Both the position numbers and the translations under genes were made by a program. Positions 50,776 through 59,121 of a stretch of 64,000 bases of DNA are shown here, piece after piece. Where the stretch lies: contig NZ_JAUTAJ010000004.1 of the NCBI RefSeq assembly GCF_030818485.1, forward strand, positions 1,095,001 to 1,159,000, in the 5' to 3' direction. The notes under the pieces are model-generated. The model was not told where the DNA came from. It did not search any database and saw nothing but the letters and a program-made list of their open reading frames with translations. The DNA comes from Pseudoroseomonas cervicalis. Its GTDB lineage: Bacteria > Pseudomonadota > Alphaproteobacteria > Acetobacterales > Acetobacteraceae. Numbering within the stretch: the stretch's first letter is position 1; each line of letters starts with the position of its first letter.

Positions 50776-52011
50776 ATGACCGAGCATCGCCCCCTCCCCG
50801 TCCCGCGCCGCCTGCTGCTGGGTGCGGGCGCTGCCGCCCTGCTGGCGCGCCCGGGCCTGCTGCGCGCGCAAGGGACGGCGCCGATCCGCATCGGCGAGAT
50901 CAATTCCTACACCGCGCAGCCCGCCTTCCTCGGCCCCTACCGCAATGGCTGGCTGCTGGCGCAGGAGCAGGTGAACGCCGCCGGCGGCATCGATGGCCGC
51001 AGGCTGGAGACGGTGTTCCGCGACGATGCCGGCAAGCCCGAGGATGCGGTGCGCCTGGCCGGCGAGCTGGTGAATGCCGAGGGCGTGGCGCTGCTGGCCG
51101 GCGGCTATCTCTCCAATGTCGGGCTGGCGCTGGCCGATTTCGCGAAGCAGAACCGCCGCCTCTACGCGGCGAGCGAGCCGCTGACCGATGCGCTGGTCTG
51201 GTCGAAGGGCAATCGCTACACCTTCCGCCTGCGCCCGAGCACCTACATGCAGGCCGCCATGCTGGTGGAGGAGGCGGCGAAGCTGCCGGCGAAGCGCTGG
51301 GCCACCGTCGCGCCCAATTACGAATACGGGCAATCCGCCGTGCGCTGGTTCCGCGAGTTGCTGAAGGCCAGGCGCCCGGATGTCGAGTTCATCGGAGAAC
51401 AGTTCCCGGCGCTCGGCCGCATCGATGCCGGCGCCACGGCGCAGGCGCTGGAGCGGCTGAAGCCCGAGGGCATCTTCAACGTCACCTTCGCCACCGATCT
51501 GCTGAACCTGGTGCGCCAGGGCAATCAGCGCGGGCTGTTCGAGGGCCGCGCCGTGGCCTCCATGCTGAGCGGCGAGCCGGAATATCTGGAGCCGCTGGGC
51601 GAGGAATGCCCGGATGGCTGGATCGTCACCGGCTATCCGCGCGACGAGCTGGACAATCCGGGCCATGTCGCGCTGCGCGACGCCTATCGCGCCCGCTTCA
51701 ACGAGCTGCCGCGCTGCGGCTCGATCGTCGGCTATGACACGGTGCTGGCCATCGCCGCCATGCTGCGCAAGGCCCGCAGCACCGAGACCGAGGCGATGGT
51801 CGAGGCCTTCAAGGGCACCCGCTACCAGACCGGCTATGGCACGGGCGAGGTGGAGTTCCGCGCGCTCGACCACCAGGCGACGCTCGGCGCCTTCGTCGGC
51901 CGCACGAAGCTGGACGGAAAGCGCGGCCGCATGGTCGATTGGCGCTATGCCGATGGCGCCCACTACCTGCCGCCGGAGGAGCTTGTGCGCCAGTGGCGCC
52001 CGCAGGATTGA
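50776..52011 (+). CDS. ABC transporter substrate-binding protein (Leu/Ile/Val-binding family)
   Basis: A 411-residue periplasmic binding protein of the LivJ/type I family. The N-terminus (RRLLLGAGAAALLARPG) is a Tat-like or Sec signal with a twin arginine at 11-12. The fold begins with IRIGEINSYTAQPAFLGPYRNGW and has NAAGGIDGRRLETVFRDDAG. Members bind branched-chain amino acids, amides, urea or aromatic acids; the ligand here is unknown. The ATG at 50776 was chosen because the ATG five bases upstream is closed at once by a stop. It heads the transporter operon. Confidence 0.92.
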   Translation: MTEHRPLPVPRRLLLGAGAAALLARPGLLRAQGTAPIRIGEINSYTAQPAFLGPYRNGWLLAQEQVNAAGGIDGRRLETVFRDDAGKPEDAVRLAGELVNAEGVALLAGGYLSNVGLALADFAKQNRRLYAASEPLTDALVWSKGNRYTFRLRPSTYMQAAMLVEEAAKLPAKRWATVAPNYEYGQSAVRWFRELLKARRPDVEFIGEQFPALGRIDAGATAQALERLKPEGIFNVTFATDLLNLVRQGNQRGLFEGRAVASMLSGEPEYLEPLGEECPDGWIVTGYPRDELDNPGHVALRDAYRARFNELPRCGSIVGYDTVLAIAAMLRKARSTETEAMVEAFKGTRYQTGYGTGEVEFRALDHQATLGAFVGRTKLDGKRGRMVDWRYADGAHYLPPEELVRQWRPQD

Positions 52012-52048
52012 AGCGGGCCCGCCCCCCGCAAGGCTGAGGAACCACCCC

Positions 52049-53929
52049 TTGCAAGACCTGGCTGTCCAGGCGCTGAACGGCCTGGCCAGCGCCGCCTCCC
52101 TGTTCCTGGTCGCTTCCGGCCTGACGCTGATCTTCGGCGTCAGCCGCATCGTCAATTTCGCCCATGGCAGCCTCTACATGCTGGGCGCCTATCTGGGCTG
52201 GACGCTGCTGCGGCTGACGCCGCTGGGCGAGTGGGGGCTGGGCGGCTTCGCCGGCGCGGTGCTGCTGGCGGCGCTGGCCGCGGGCGGCATCGGCGCGCTG
52301 CTGGAGATGAGCGTGCTGCGCCGGATCTACCGCGCGCCGGAGCTGTTCCAGCTGCTCGCCACCTTCGCGCTGGTCCTGGTGGTGCAGGATCTGGTGCTGC
52401 TGCTCTGGGGCGCAGAGGACAAGTTCGGCCCGCGCGCGCCGCTGCCCTTGCGCGGCGCCGCCGAGTTCCTCGGCCTGCGCTTCCCGCGCTACGAGCTGTT
52501 CCTGATCGCGCTCGGCCCGGTCATGCTCGGCCTGCTCTGGCTGCTGCTGAACCGCACCCGCTTCGGCATCCTGCTGCGCGCCGCGACGCAGGATCGCGAG
52601 ATGGTGGCGGCGCTGGGTGTCGACCAGCGGCTGCTCTTCACCGGCGTGTTCTTCCTGGGCGCGGCCCTGGCCGGGCTCGGCGGCGCGCTGCAGCTGCCGC
52701 GCGAGGCGGTGACGCCGCATATGGACATGGCGATCATCGTCGAGGCCTTCGTCGTTGTTGTCCTCGGCGGGCTCGGCAGCATTCCCGGCGCCTTCCTGGC
52801 GGCGCTGCTGATCGGCGAGCTGCACGCCTTCGGCATCCTGGTCTTCCCGCGCATCACTTTGGTGCTGGTCTTCCTGGTGATGGCGGTGGTGCTGGTGCTG
52901 CGGCCGAACGGTCTGCTCGGCCGGCCGGCCGGCCCGCCCCCCGCCAGCGAGGCCGCGCCCCCCCTGCCCGCCCCGGGCAGCTTTCTCCCGGCTGCCCTGC
53001 GCTGGCCGCTGCTGGCCCTGGCCGCCGCCGCCCTGCTGCCGGGGCCGCTGCTGCTGGGCGAATATCCGCTGATCCTGCTGGCCGATTTCGCCGTTTTCGT
53101 GCTGTTCGCCGCCAGCCTGCAGCTGATCATGGGCCCGGGCGGCATGGCGAGCTTCGGCCACGCCGCCTTCTTCGGCGCCGGCGCCTATGCCGCGGCGCTG
53201 GCGGTGAAATACGGGGCGGCGCCGATGCTGCTCGGCCTGTCGCTGGCGCCCTTCGCCGCCGGGCTGGCCGGGCTCGGCTTCGGCTGGTTCTGCGCCCGGC
53301 TCTCCGGCGTCTATGCGGCGATGCTGACGCTCGCCTTCGCGCAGATCCTCTGGTCCATCGCCTTCCAATGGGTCGAGGTGACGGGCGGCGACAATGGCAT
53401 CCTCGGCATCTGGCCGGCCGATTGGGCGCGCGGCAAGCTGGCCTTCTGGTATCTGGCCCTGGCGCTCTGCGGCGGCGGCGTCTGGCTGCTGCGCCGCGCG
53501 GTGCACGCGCCCTTCGGCCTGGCGCTGCGCGGCCAACGCGATTCGGCGCTGCGGGCCGAGGCGATCGGGCTCGACGCCTTCCGCCTGCGCTGGGCCGCCT
53601 TCACCCTGGCCGCCTTCTGGGCCGGGCTGGCGGGGGCGGTCTTCGCCTATGGCAAGGGCAGTGTGTTTCCCTCCTTCCTCGGCATCGGGCGCAGCGTGGA
53701 CGGGCTGCTGATGGTGCTGCTGGGCGGGGTGCACAGCCTGGCCGGGCCGCTGCTCGGCGCCGTCGCCTTCGCCGGGCTGCAGGAGCAGCTGGCGCGGGTC
53801 ACCGATCTCTGGCGGCTGCTGCTGGGGCTCATCATCCTGGCCCTCGTCATCTTCTTCCCGCGGGGGCTGGGCGGCGCGCTGTCCGCCGGCCTGTCCCGGC
53901 TGCGCCGCCCTCCGGAGGGCGCGGCATGA
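52049..53929 (+). CDS. Fused LivH-LivM permease of a branched-chain-type ABC transporter
   Basis: A 626-residue protein that joins both membrane subunits in one chain. Residues 1-290 are LivH-like (LTLIFGVSRIVNFAHGSLYMLGAY, VVVLGGLGSIPGAFLAALLIG), then a Pro/Ala linker, then a LivM-like half (LQLIMGPGGMASFGHAAFFGAGAYA, EAIGLDAFRLRWAAF). The best start is TTG at 52049, with GAGGA 8 bases upstream; no ATG is near the start of the fold. The stop overlaps the livG ATG by 4 bases. Confidence 0.9.
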   Translation: MQDLAVQALNGLASAASLFLVASGLTLIFGVSRIVNFAHGSLYMLGAYLGWTLLRLTPLGEWGLGGFAGAVLLAALAAGGIGALLEMSVLRRIYRAPELFQLLATFALVLVVQDLVLLLWGAEDKFGPRAPLPLRGAAEFLGLRFPRYELFLIALGPVMLGLLWLLLNRTRFGILLRAATQDREMVAALGVDQRLLFTGVFFLGAALAGLGGALQLPREAVTPHMDMAIIVEAFVVVVLGGLGSIPGAFLAALLIGELHAFGILVFPRITLVLVFLVMAVVLVLRPNGLLGRPAGPPPASEAAPPLPAPGSFLPAALRWPLLALAAAALLPGPLLLGEYPLILLADFAVFVLFAASLQLIMGPGGMASFGHAAFFGAGAYAAALAVKYGAAPMLLGLSLAPFAAGLAGLGFGWFCARLSGVYAAMLTLAFAQILWSIAFQWVEVTGGDNGILGIWPADWARGKLAFWYLALALCGGGVWLLRRAVHAPFGLALRGQRDSALRAEAIGLDAFRLRWAAFTLAAFWAGLAGAVFAYGKGSVFPSFLGIGRSVDGLLMVLLGGVHSLAGPLLGAVAFAGLQEQLARVTDLWRLLLGLIILALVIFFPRGLGGALSAGLSRLRRPPEGAA

Positions 53930-54672
53930 ATACCGTGCTGGAGGCGGAAGGGCTGGTGCGCGGCTGGGGCGGGGTGCACGCCGTCGATGGCGTCTCCTTC
54001 CGCCTGGAGCGGGGAGAAATGCTGGCGCTGATCGGCCCGAACGGCGCCGGCAAGAGCACCTGCTTCAACCTGCTGAACGGCCAGCTGCGCCCCGATGCCG
54101 GACGGGTGCGCTTCCAGGGCCGCGACATCACCGGCTGGGCGCCGCGGCGCATCTGGCGGCTCGGCGTCGGCCGCACCTTCCAGATCACCGCCACCTTCGG
54201 CTCCATGTCGCTGCGCGACAATGTGCGGCTGGCGCTGTTGTCGCATCACCGCCGCATCTTCGACCTCTGGCGCCCGGCGCGGCGGCAGATGACGGCGGAG
54301 GCCGAGGCGCTGCTGGCGCGCATCGGCCTGGCCGACCAGGCCGACCGGCCGGCGGCCTTCCTCGCCTATGGCGACCTCAAGCGGCTGGAGCTGGCCATGG
54401 CGCTGGCGCACAGCCCGCGCCTGCTGCTGATGGACGAGCCCACCGCCGGCATGGCGCCCGAGGCGCGCCAGGCGCTGATGGCCGAGACCGCCGCCATCGC
54501 CCGGCGCCAGGGCATCGCCGTGCTGTTCACCGAGCACGACATGGATGTCGTCTTCGGCCATGCCGACCGCGTGCTGGTGCTGGAACGCGGCCGGCTGATC
54601 GCCGAGGGGGCGCCGGCGGCGGTGCGCGCCGATGCGCGGGTGCGGCAGGTCTATCTGGGGAGCGCCGGCTGA
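53926..54672 (+). CDS. livG: ABC transporter ATP-binding protein LivG
   Basis: A 248-residue ATPase. Walker A is IGPNGAGKSTCFNLL, Walker B is LLLMDEPTAGMAP, with the H-loop in FTEHDMDVVF. The signature region is LAYGDLKRLELAMALA, the Y-G-D variant usual for LivG rather than LSGGQ. It overlaps the permease gene by 4 bases and livF by one, and works with LivF as the heterodimeric motor. Confidence 0.95.
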   Translation: MNTVLEAEGLVRGWGGVHAVDGVSFRLERGEMLALIGPNGAGKSTCFNLLNGQLRPDAGRVRFQGRDITGWAPRRIWRLGVGRTFQITATFGSMSLRDNVRLALLSHHRRIFDLWRPARRQMTAEAEALLARIGLADQADRPAAFLAYGDLKRLELAMALAHSPRLLLMDEPTAGMAPEARQALMAETAAIARRQGIAVLFTEHDMDVVFGHADRVLVLERGRLIAEGAPAAVRADARVRQVYLGSAG

Positions 54673-55373
54673 TGCTGGAAGTGGAAGGACTGGTCGCCCA
54701 GTATGGCCGCGCGCGCATCCTGCATGGCGTGTCGCTGCATGTCGCGGCCGGCGAGGTGGTCTGCCTGCTCGGCCGCAACGGCGCCGGCAAGAGCACCACG
54801 ATGAAATCGCTGATCGGGTTGCTGCCGCCCGTGGCGGGACGCATCCGCTTCCTCGGCCAGGAGGTGGCGGGGCTGGCCGCGCACCGCATCGCGCGCCTCG
54901 GCCTCGGTTACGTGCCGGAGGAGCGGCGCATCTTCCCCGAGCTGACCGTGCTGGAAAATCTCGAGGTGGGCCGCCGCGCCGCATCCCGCGGACAGCCCGC
55001 CTGGGATTTGCCGCGCGTGTTCTCGCTGTTCCCCGCCCTGAAGGACATGCGCCACCGTCCGGGCGGGCGGATGAGCGGCGGCGAGCAGCAGATGCTGACC
55101 ATCGCGCGCAGCCTGATGGGCCAGCCGCGCCTGCTGCTGCTCGACGAGCCCTCCGAGGGGCTGGCGCCGGTGGTGGTGGAGCGCATGGCGGCGGCGATCC
55201 GCGCGCTGAAGGCCGAGGGGATGTCGATCCTGTTGTCGGAGCAGAATCCGTCCTTCGCCGCCGCCATCGCCGACCGCGCCTATCTGCTGGAAACCGGGCA
55301 GATCCGGCATGAGGGCCCGATGGCGGCGGTGATGGCGGATGCGGCGCTGCGCGCGCGCTACCTGTCGGTCTGA
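54672..55373 (+). CDS. livF: ABC transporter ATP-binding protein LivF
   Basis: A 233-residue ATPase with Walker A LLGRNGAGKSTTMKSL, signature MSGGEQQMLTIARSL, Walker B LLLLDEPSEGLAP and a typical LivF N-terminus (LVAQYGRARILHGVSLHV). It is the last gene of the four-gene transporter operon (binding protein, fused permease, LivG, LivF); its ATG overlaps the livG stop. Confidence 0.95.
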   Translation: MLEVEGLVAQYGRARILHGVSLHVAAGEVVCLLGRNGAGKSTTMKSLIGLLPPVAGRIRFLGQEVAGLAAHRIARLGLGYVPEERRIFPELTVLENLEVGRRAASRGQPAWDLPRVFSLFPALKDMRHRPGGRMSGGEQQMLTIARSLMGQPRLLLLDEPSEGLAPVVVERMAAAIRALKAEGMSILLSEQNPSFAAAIADRAYLLETGQIRHEGPMAAVMADAALRARYLSV

Positions 55374-55463
55374 ATGCCGCTCCCCGGATGCCGGCGTTTG
55401 CAGCGGCGCCCGTTTGGACGCAGGATCGGTTTCTGATCTCCCCCATCTGCCAGCGAGGCCCGG

Positions 55464-55877
55464 ATGCCGCATCGCCTGACCGCCAAGGCGGACAGCTTCA
55501 TCAAATCCAACAGCACCACCCATTCGCGGCAATTGGCCGACTCCGACAAGCGCGCGGTGCATGCCGGGGACGTGCTGGAGGCCGAGACGCTGCGGCAGGA
55601 GGGGACGCATCTGGCCATGACCGCGGCGCGGCTGAACGGGGAGGCCCTGCCCAGCCATCTGAGCTACATCCATTCCGCCCATTGGGTGGCGGAAGAACCG
55701 GCCAGATCCGCCAAGCATCCCGAGGAACCGGCCCCCGCCGCCGCCGGCAAGGCGTCCGAGGAGGAGCTGCGGACGAAGGTGCTGGCGCTGCTGGCCGAGG
55801 GCCGCTCGGTCAATTCCATCGCCAAGGAATTCCGCATCGGCCGCGCCCGCATCAAGCGCTGGCGCGACGGCGGCTGA
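55464..55877 (+). CDS. Small protein with N-terminal SH3-like segment and C-terminal HTH
   Basis: A 137-residue protein I cannot assign. Residues 3-35 (LTAKADSFIKSNSTTHSRQL, then DKRAVHAGDVL) look like the short beta-rich modules in some cell-wall or lysozyme-like proteins. After an Ala/Pro linker, residues about 98-135 (LLAEGRSVNSIAKEFRIGRA) form a resolvase-type helix-turn-helix. No membrane helix or signal is seen. It follows livF by 90 bases with GAGG before the ATG. The combination is unusual; DNA binding is likely but not shown. Confidence 0.7.
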   Translation: MPHRLTAKADSFIKSNSTTHSRQLADSDKRAVHAGDVLEAETLRQEGTHLAMTAARLNGEALPSHLSYIHSAHWVAEEPARSAKHPEEPAPAAAGKASEEELRTKVLALLAEGRSVNSIAKEFRIGRARIKRWRDGG

Positions 55878-55994
55878 ACCGGCCGGCGCCGCCCTGCCGC
55901 GGCGCTGGCCTGCCCAGCCAGGGCCGCGCAGACCCGCCGGCACCTGCCCCGCCGACGTGGCGAAACCCGCCCCGGCGGGCGCGATCCGTGCCGG

Positions 55995-56273
55995 CTAGAG
56001 GCCGAGCGCGATGGCCAGACGGGCGGCGGCCCAGCCGCCGCCGATGCCGATCACGCCCCCCAGCATCACCTCCCGCGCCAGGCGGTGCAGCCGCGCCCAG
56101 GGCAGCGCCCGCAGCGCGGGGCGGAAAGGCGCGGACAGGATGCGTCGCCCTGCCCGCGCCCCGCCGAGCCGTCTCCGCCCGGCCCGCGCGATCCGCCAGG
56201 AGGGGGGTGCCATCGGGGGCGATGGCGGGGTCCAGGGGCTCGGCGCGTAGCGGGGAATGGACAGGTTCGGCAT
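55995..56273 (-). CDS. Small basic protein with C-terminal membrane helix, putative SOS gene
   Basis: A 92-residue frame, not matched to any family I know. Residues 1-25 are Pro-rich, 27-66 carry many arginines, and 69-91 (VMLGGVIGIGGGWAAARLAI) form one membrane helix at the end. About nine in ten codons end in G or C, as in true genes here. A perfect LexA-type box (56285-56299) lies 11 bases before the ATG, so transcription would be nearly leaderless or use a later start (Met21 at 56213). No ribosome site is obvious. It might be an SOS-induced inner-membrane protein; coding status is not certain. Confidence 0.5.
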   Translation of the reverse strand: MPNLSIPRYAPSPWTPPSPPMAPPSWRIARAGRRRLGGARAGRRILSAPFRPALRALPWARLHRLAREVMLGGVIGIGGGWAAARLAIALGL

Positions 56274-56284
56274 GCCGCTGATGC

Positions 56285-56299
56285 GAACATAAACAGAAC
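56285..56299. promoter_or_regulatory. Perfect SOS box outside known SOS genes
   Basis: GAACATAAACAGAAC is an exact GAAC-N7-GAAC match with the A/T-rich centre typical of alphaproteobacterial LexA sites. The only gene it faces is the small minus-strand frame 55995-56273. A weaker GAAC-N7-GAAA follows at 56341-56355. The 364-base gap 56274-56637 also holds repeats and hairpins listed below. Confidence 0.75.
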
Positions 56300-56566
56300 A
56301 TCAAGGCAAGAGCGTTCCGCCCGGTTGCGCCCCGGAATGGGAACATAAGGGGAAAATTTCCGTGAAGGAAGCGCAATGACCACAGGGATGGCGACGCCGC
56401 CCTGAGCGCGATCCTGGCCGGTTTTCAGGGTATGGAAGAGATGCGGCTCTGGACCGGGCCGTTGCCATGGGCGGCAGCCGACCGGCCTGGGGCCAGCGCG
56501 CGAGCGCCCTGCGCGGGGATCCATCTGCCGGCACCAGTTCGTCCAGCTCCCGGGCCGGCATCCGCC

Positions 56567-56608
56567 GGCCCGGAGCACGCCGCCCGGAGCACGCCGCCCG
56601 GGGCATGC
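56567..56608 (+). repeat. 14-bp tandem repeat, three copies
   Basis: Units GGCCCGGAGCACGC (56567-56580), CGCCCGGAGCACGC (56581-56594) and CGCCCGGGGCATGC (56595-56608). A 10-bp-stem hairpin (CCGGGCCGGC at 56550-56559 with its complement at 56564-56573) overlaps the first unit. Confidence 0.8.
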
Positions 56609-56618
56609 CGCCCCGGGC
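56596..56618 (-). terminator. Hairpin downstream of the class III aminotransferase gene
   Basis: GCCCGGGG (56596-56603) and CCCCGGGC (56611-56618) with a 7-base loop, 20 bases after the stop of the minus-strand gene. No T-run is present, so termination is uncertain. Confidence 0.4.
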
Positions 56619-56637
56619 GCACCGTCCTGAGGCTCTC

Positions 56638-57960
56638 TCAGGCCGGCGAGATCTCCTGCAGCACCGCCTCCATCGCCTCCAGGAAGCGCTCGGCATGCTC
56701 CTGGCGGAACACCAGGGGCGGGCGGATCTTCAGCACATTGGCATCCGGCCCGGCCGCGCTGATCAGCACGCGCCGGTCGCGCAAGCCATTCACCAGACGG
56801 GCGGTCTCGGCACTCGCGGGCGTCTTGCGGGCGCGGTCGGTCACCAGCTCGACACCCACGAACAGCCCGGCGCCGCGCACATCGCCGATCAGTTCGTGGC
56901 GCTGCGCCAGCTGGCGCAGCCCGTCGCGCAGGAAGGCGCCGGTGTCGTGGGCGTTCTGGACCAGCCCCTCGCCCTCGATCACCTCCAGCACCGCCTGGCC
57001 GACGGCGCAGGAGACGGGGTTGCCCCCGAAGGTGTTGAAGTAGCGCGTCGCCTCGCCGAAGCGCTGCAGGATCTGCGGCTGCGACACCATGGCGGCGATC
57101 GGGTGGCCATTGCCCATCGGCTTGCCCATGGTGACGATGTCCGGCACCAGGCCGTGGCGCTGGAAGCCCCACATCGCCTCGCCGGTGCGGCCGAAGCCGG
57201 GCTGCACCTCATCGGCGATGAACAGCCCGCCCGCCTCGCGGATGGCGGCGACGGCGGGCGCCAGGAAGCCCGCCGGGTCGGCGAAGACGCCGTCACTGGA
57301 AAAGATGGTGTCGACCAGCAGCGCCGCGGGACGGATACCCGAGGCCTCGAGGTCGGCGATGGCCGCGCGCACATCGGCGGCGAAGCGCTCCGCCACCCCC
57401 TCCCCGCCGCGATAGAGATCCGGCGCCGGCACGGTGCGGACATTCTTGCCCAGCGTGATGTGCTGGCCGAGCGAGGGCGACATCTCGGAGATCGCGACCG
57501 TCACCCCGTGATAGGCCAGCCGGGTGACGATGAAGCCCTCGCCGCCCGTGTAGCTGCGCGCCACGCGGTAGGCGAGGTCATTGGCCTCGCTGCCGGTGCA
57601 GGTGAACATCACATGCGACAATTCCTCGGGGAAATGGCCGAGCAGCTTCTCAGCGTAGTCGAGGATCACCGGGTTCAGGTAGCGGGTATGGGTGTTCAGC
57701 ACCGAGGCCTGGCGGGCCAGCGCCGCCACCACATGCGGGTGGCAATGCCCGACGCTGGCGACATTGTTGTAGACGTCGAGATAGGCGTTGCCGTCCGGGT
57801 CGTAGAGCCACACCCCCTCGCCGCGCACCAGATGCACCGGGTTGGCGTAGAACAGCCGGTAGGCGGGGCCGAGCAGCTTCTGCCGCCGGGCGATCATCGC
57901 CTGCTCGCGCGCGCCGACGCCATTCGTGGCCTTCGGGTCGAAGGCGTTGATCATGCTCAT
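56638..57960 (-). CDS. Class III PLP aminotransferase / phospho-lyase-like protein
   Basis: A 440-residue fold-type I class III enzyme: YDPDGNAYLDVYNNVASVGH, FTCTGSEANDLAYRVAR, LFIADEVQPGFGRTG and the PLP lysine in IVTMGKPMGNGHPIAAM. Overall it looks like the AGXT2L group, whose animal members are phospho-lyases for phosphoethanolamine or 5-phosphohydroxylysine, not aminotransferases. The adjacent kinase gene (4-base overlap) supports a kinase-then-lyase route. The true substrate is not proven. Confidence 0.88.
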   Translation of the reverse strand: MSMINAFDPKATNGVGAREQAMIARRQKLLGPAYRLFYANPVHLVRGEGVWLYDPDGNAYLDVYNNVASVGHCHPHVVAALARQASVLNTHTRYLNPVILDYAEKLLGHFPEELSHVMFTCTGSEANDLAYRVARSYTGGEGFIVTRLAYHGVTVAISEMSPSLGQHITLGKNVRTVPAPDLYRGGEGVAERFAADVRAAIADLEASGIRPAALLVDTIFSSDGVFADPAGFLAPAVAAIREAGGLFIADEVQPGFGRTGEAMWGFQRHGLVPDIVTMGKPMGNGHPIAAMVSQPQILQRFGEATRYFNTFGGNPVSCAVGQAVLEVIEGEGLVQNAHDTGAFLRDGLRQLAQRHELIGDVRGAGLFVGVELVTDRARKTPASAETARLVNGLRDRRVLISAAGPDANVLKIRPPLVFRQEHAERFLEAMEAVLQEISPA

Positions 57961-59012
57961 GCGTTCAGGGCCTTCCGCAGATAGGACTGGGCCTCGGCGC
58001 GGCTGAGCGCGCCCAGGCGGCGCAGCCCGGAGAGGCTGCGAGGGTAGTTGCGCAGGATGTAGGGCGCGTTCTCCGGCTGCTTCGCCGCGCGCCAGCCGCT
58101 GATCGTCACCGCCACCGCCAGCCGCGTGGCGATCAGATCGGCCAGGATCTCCACCTCCTCCGGCCAGAGCGGGCAGAGGGCGTGGTAGGCACGCGCGAGC
58201 TGCGCCGGGCCTTCCAGCGGATGCCCCTCGGCGGCGACCTGATAGGCGGCGGCGGTGGCCAGGTCCTGCACCATCGGCGCCCGCACCATGTCGCCGAAAT
58301 CGATGATGCCGGTGATGCGCCGGTCATCCTCCGGGTCGGTCAGGATGTTGTGCGGGTTGAAATCATTGTGGATCACCTGCGGCCGCAGCCCGGGCAGCAA
58401 TGGCAAGGCGTGGCGCTCGAAACGCTCCAGCACACTCTCCGCCAGGGCGCGGTCGTCGGGCCCGGGCAGATGCGCCACCAGCGGGCGCAGCTTCAGCGCG
58501 CGCTGGATGTCCCACATCAGCTCATGCCCCTCGGCCGCATGGCGGTAGCCGGCGAAGGCGAGGTCGAGCCGCGCCAGCATCGCGCCCAAAGCGGCGCGCT
58601 GCGCCGGGCTCGGCGCCGCCAGGTGCAGCGGGCGGCCGGGCAGGTAGTCCAGCAGCCGCACGCGGCAGGGGGCGCCGCCACCGGCGGGGGTCCACAGCGC
58701 CTCCGGTGCGTCGCCGGAGAGCGGGGCGTGCAGCCGCGGCACCGGCAGATCCGGCGCCGCTTCGGCCAGATGCAGCAGGGCGCGGCTCTGGAAATCGGAG
58801 ACCTCGGCCGGCTCGGCCGGGTTGATCACCCGCAGCGCGTATTCCCGCCCATCCGCCGCGCGCAGATGGATGTTGCGGTCGCGCTCGCCGGCCAGCGGCG
58901 TCGCCTCGGCCGCGAGGCCGAAGGCGTCGCGCGCCAGGGCGGCGGCCTCATCCAGGCTGACCACGGGCGCGGGCGTGTCCAGCACCGCGCCCAGTTCCTC
59001 CATCGCCTCCAC
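57957..59012 (-). CDS. Aminoglycoside phosphotransferase-fold kinase (hydroxylysine kinase-like)
   Basis: A 351-residue small-molecule kinase. The catalytic loop is VIHNDFNPHNILTD, with the Asp base and Asn metal ligand, followed by the metal Asp in IIDFGDMVRAP. The N-lobe has RNIHLRAADGREYALRVINP with the ATP lysine replaced by arginine (LRVINP). It belongs to the APH/homoserine kinase II/hydroxylysine kinase branch. It is transcribed first and overlaps the PLP-enzyme gene by 4 bases. Confidence 0.88.
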   Translation of the reverse strand: MEAMEELGAVLDTPAPVVSLDEAAALARDAFGLAAEATPLAGERDRNIHLRAADGREYALRVINPAEPAEVSDFQSRALLHLAEAAPDLPVPRLHAPLSGDAPEALWTPAGGGAPCRVRLLDYLPGRPLHLAAPSPAQRAALGAMLARLDLAFAGYRHAAEGHELMWDIQRALKLRPLVAHLPGPDDRALAESVLERFERHALPLLPGLRPQVIHNDFNPHNILTDPEDDRRITGIIDFGDMVRAPMVQDLATAAAYQVAAEGHPLEGPAQLARAYHALCPLWPEEVEILADLIATRLAVAVTISGWRAAKQPENAPYILRNYPRSLSGLRRLGALSRAEAQSYLRKALNA

Positions 59013-59121
59013 GCATCCTCCTGCGGCACTCCAGCGCGCGCATCATGCGCCGCGCCGCGCCGCAGGGCCAGGAGGGGGCCGGCCGAAAGCCGAAGCTCAG
59101 CCGATATGGCGCGGGCGCGGC

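Noticed and set aside
56085..56348. Plus-strand open frames across the SOS region
   Set aside because: They are Pro/Arg-rich shadows opposite the small minus-strand frame and have poor third-position bias.
56375..56404. A 9-codon plus-strand frame with a good ribosome site near the SOS box
   Set aside because: Too short to call; it is not directly next to the SOS box and no leader function is evident.
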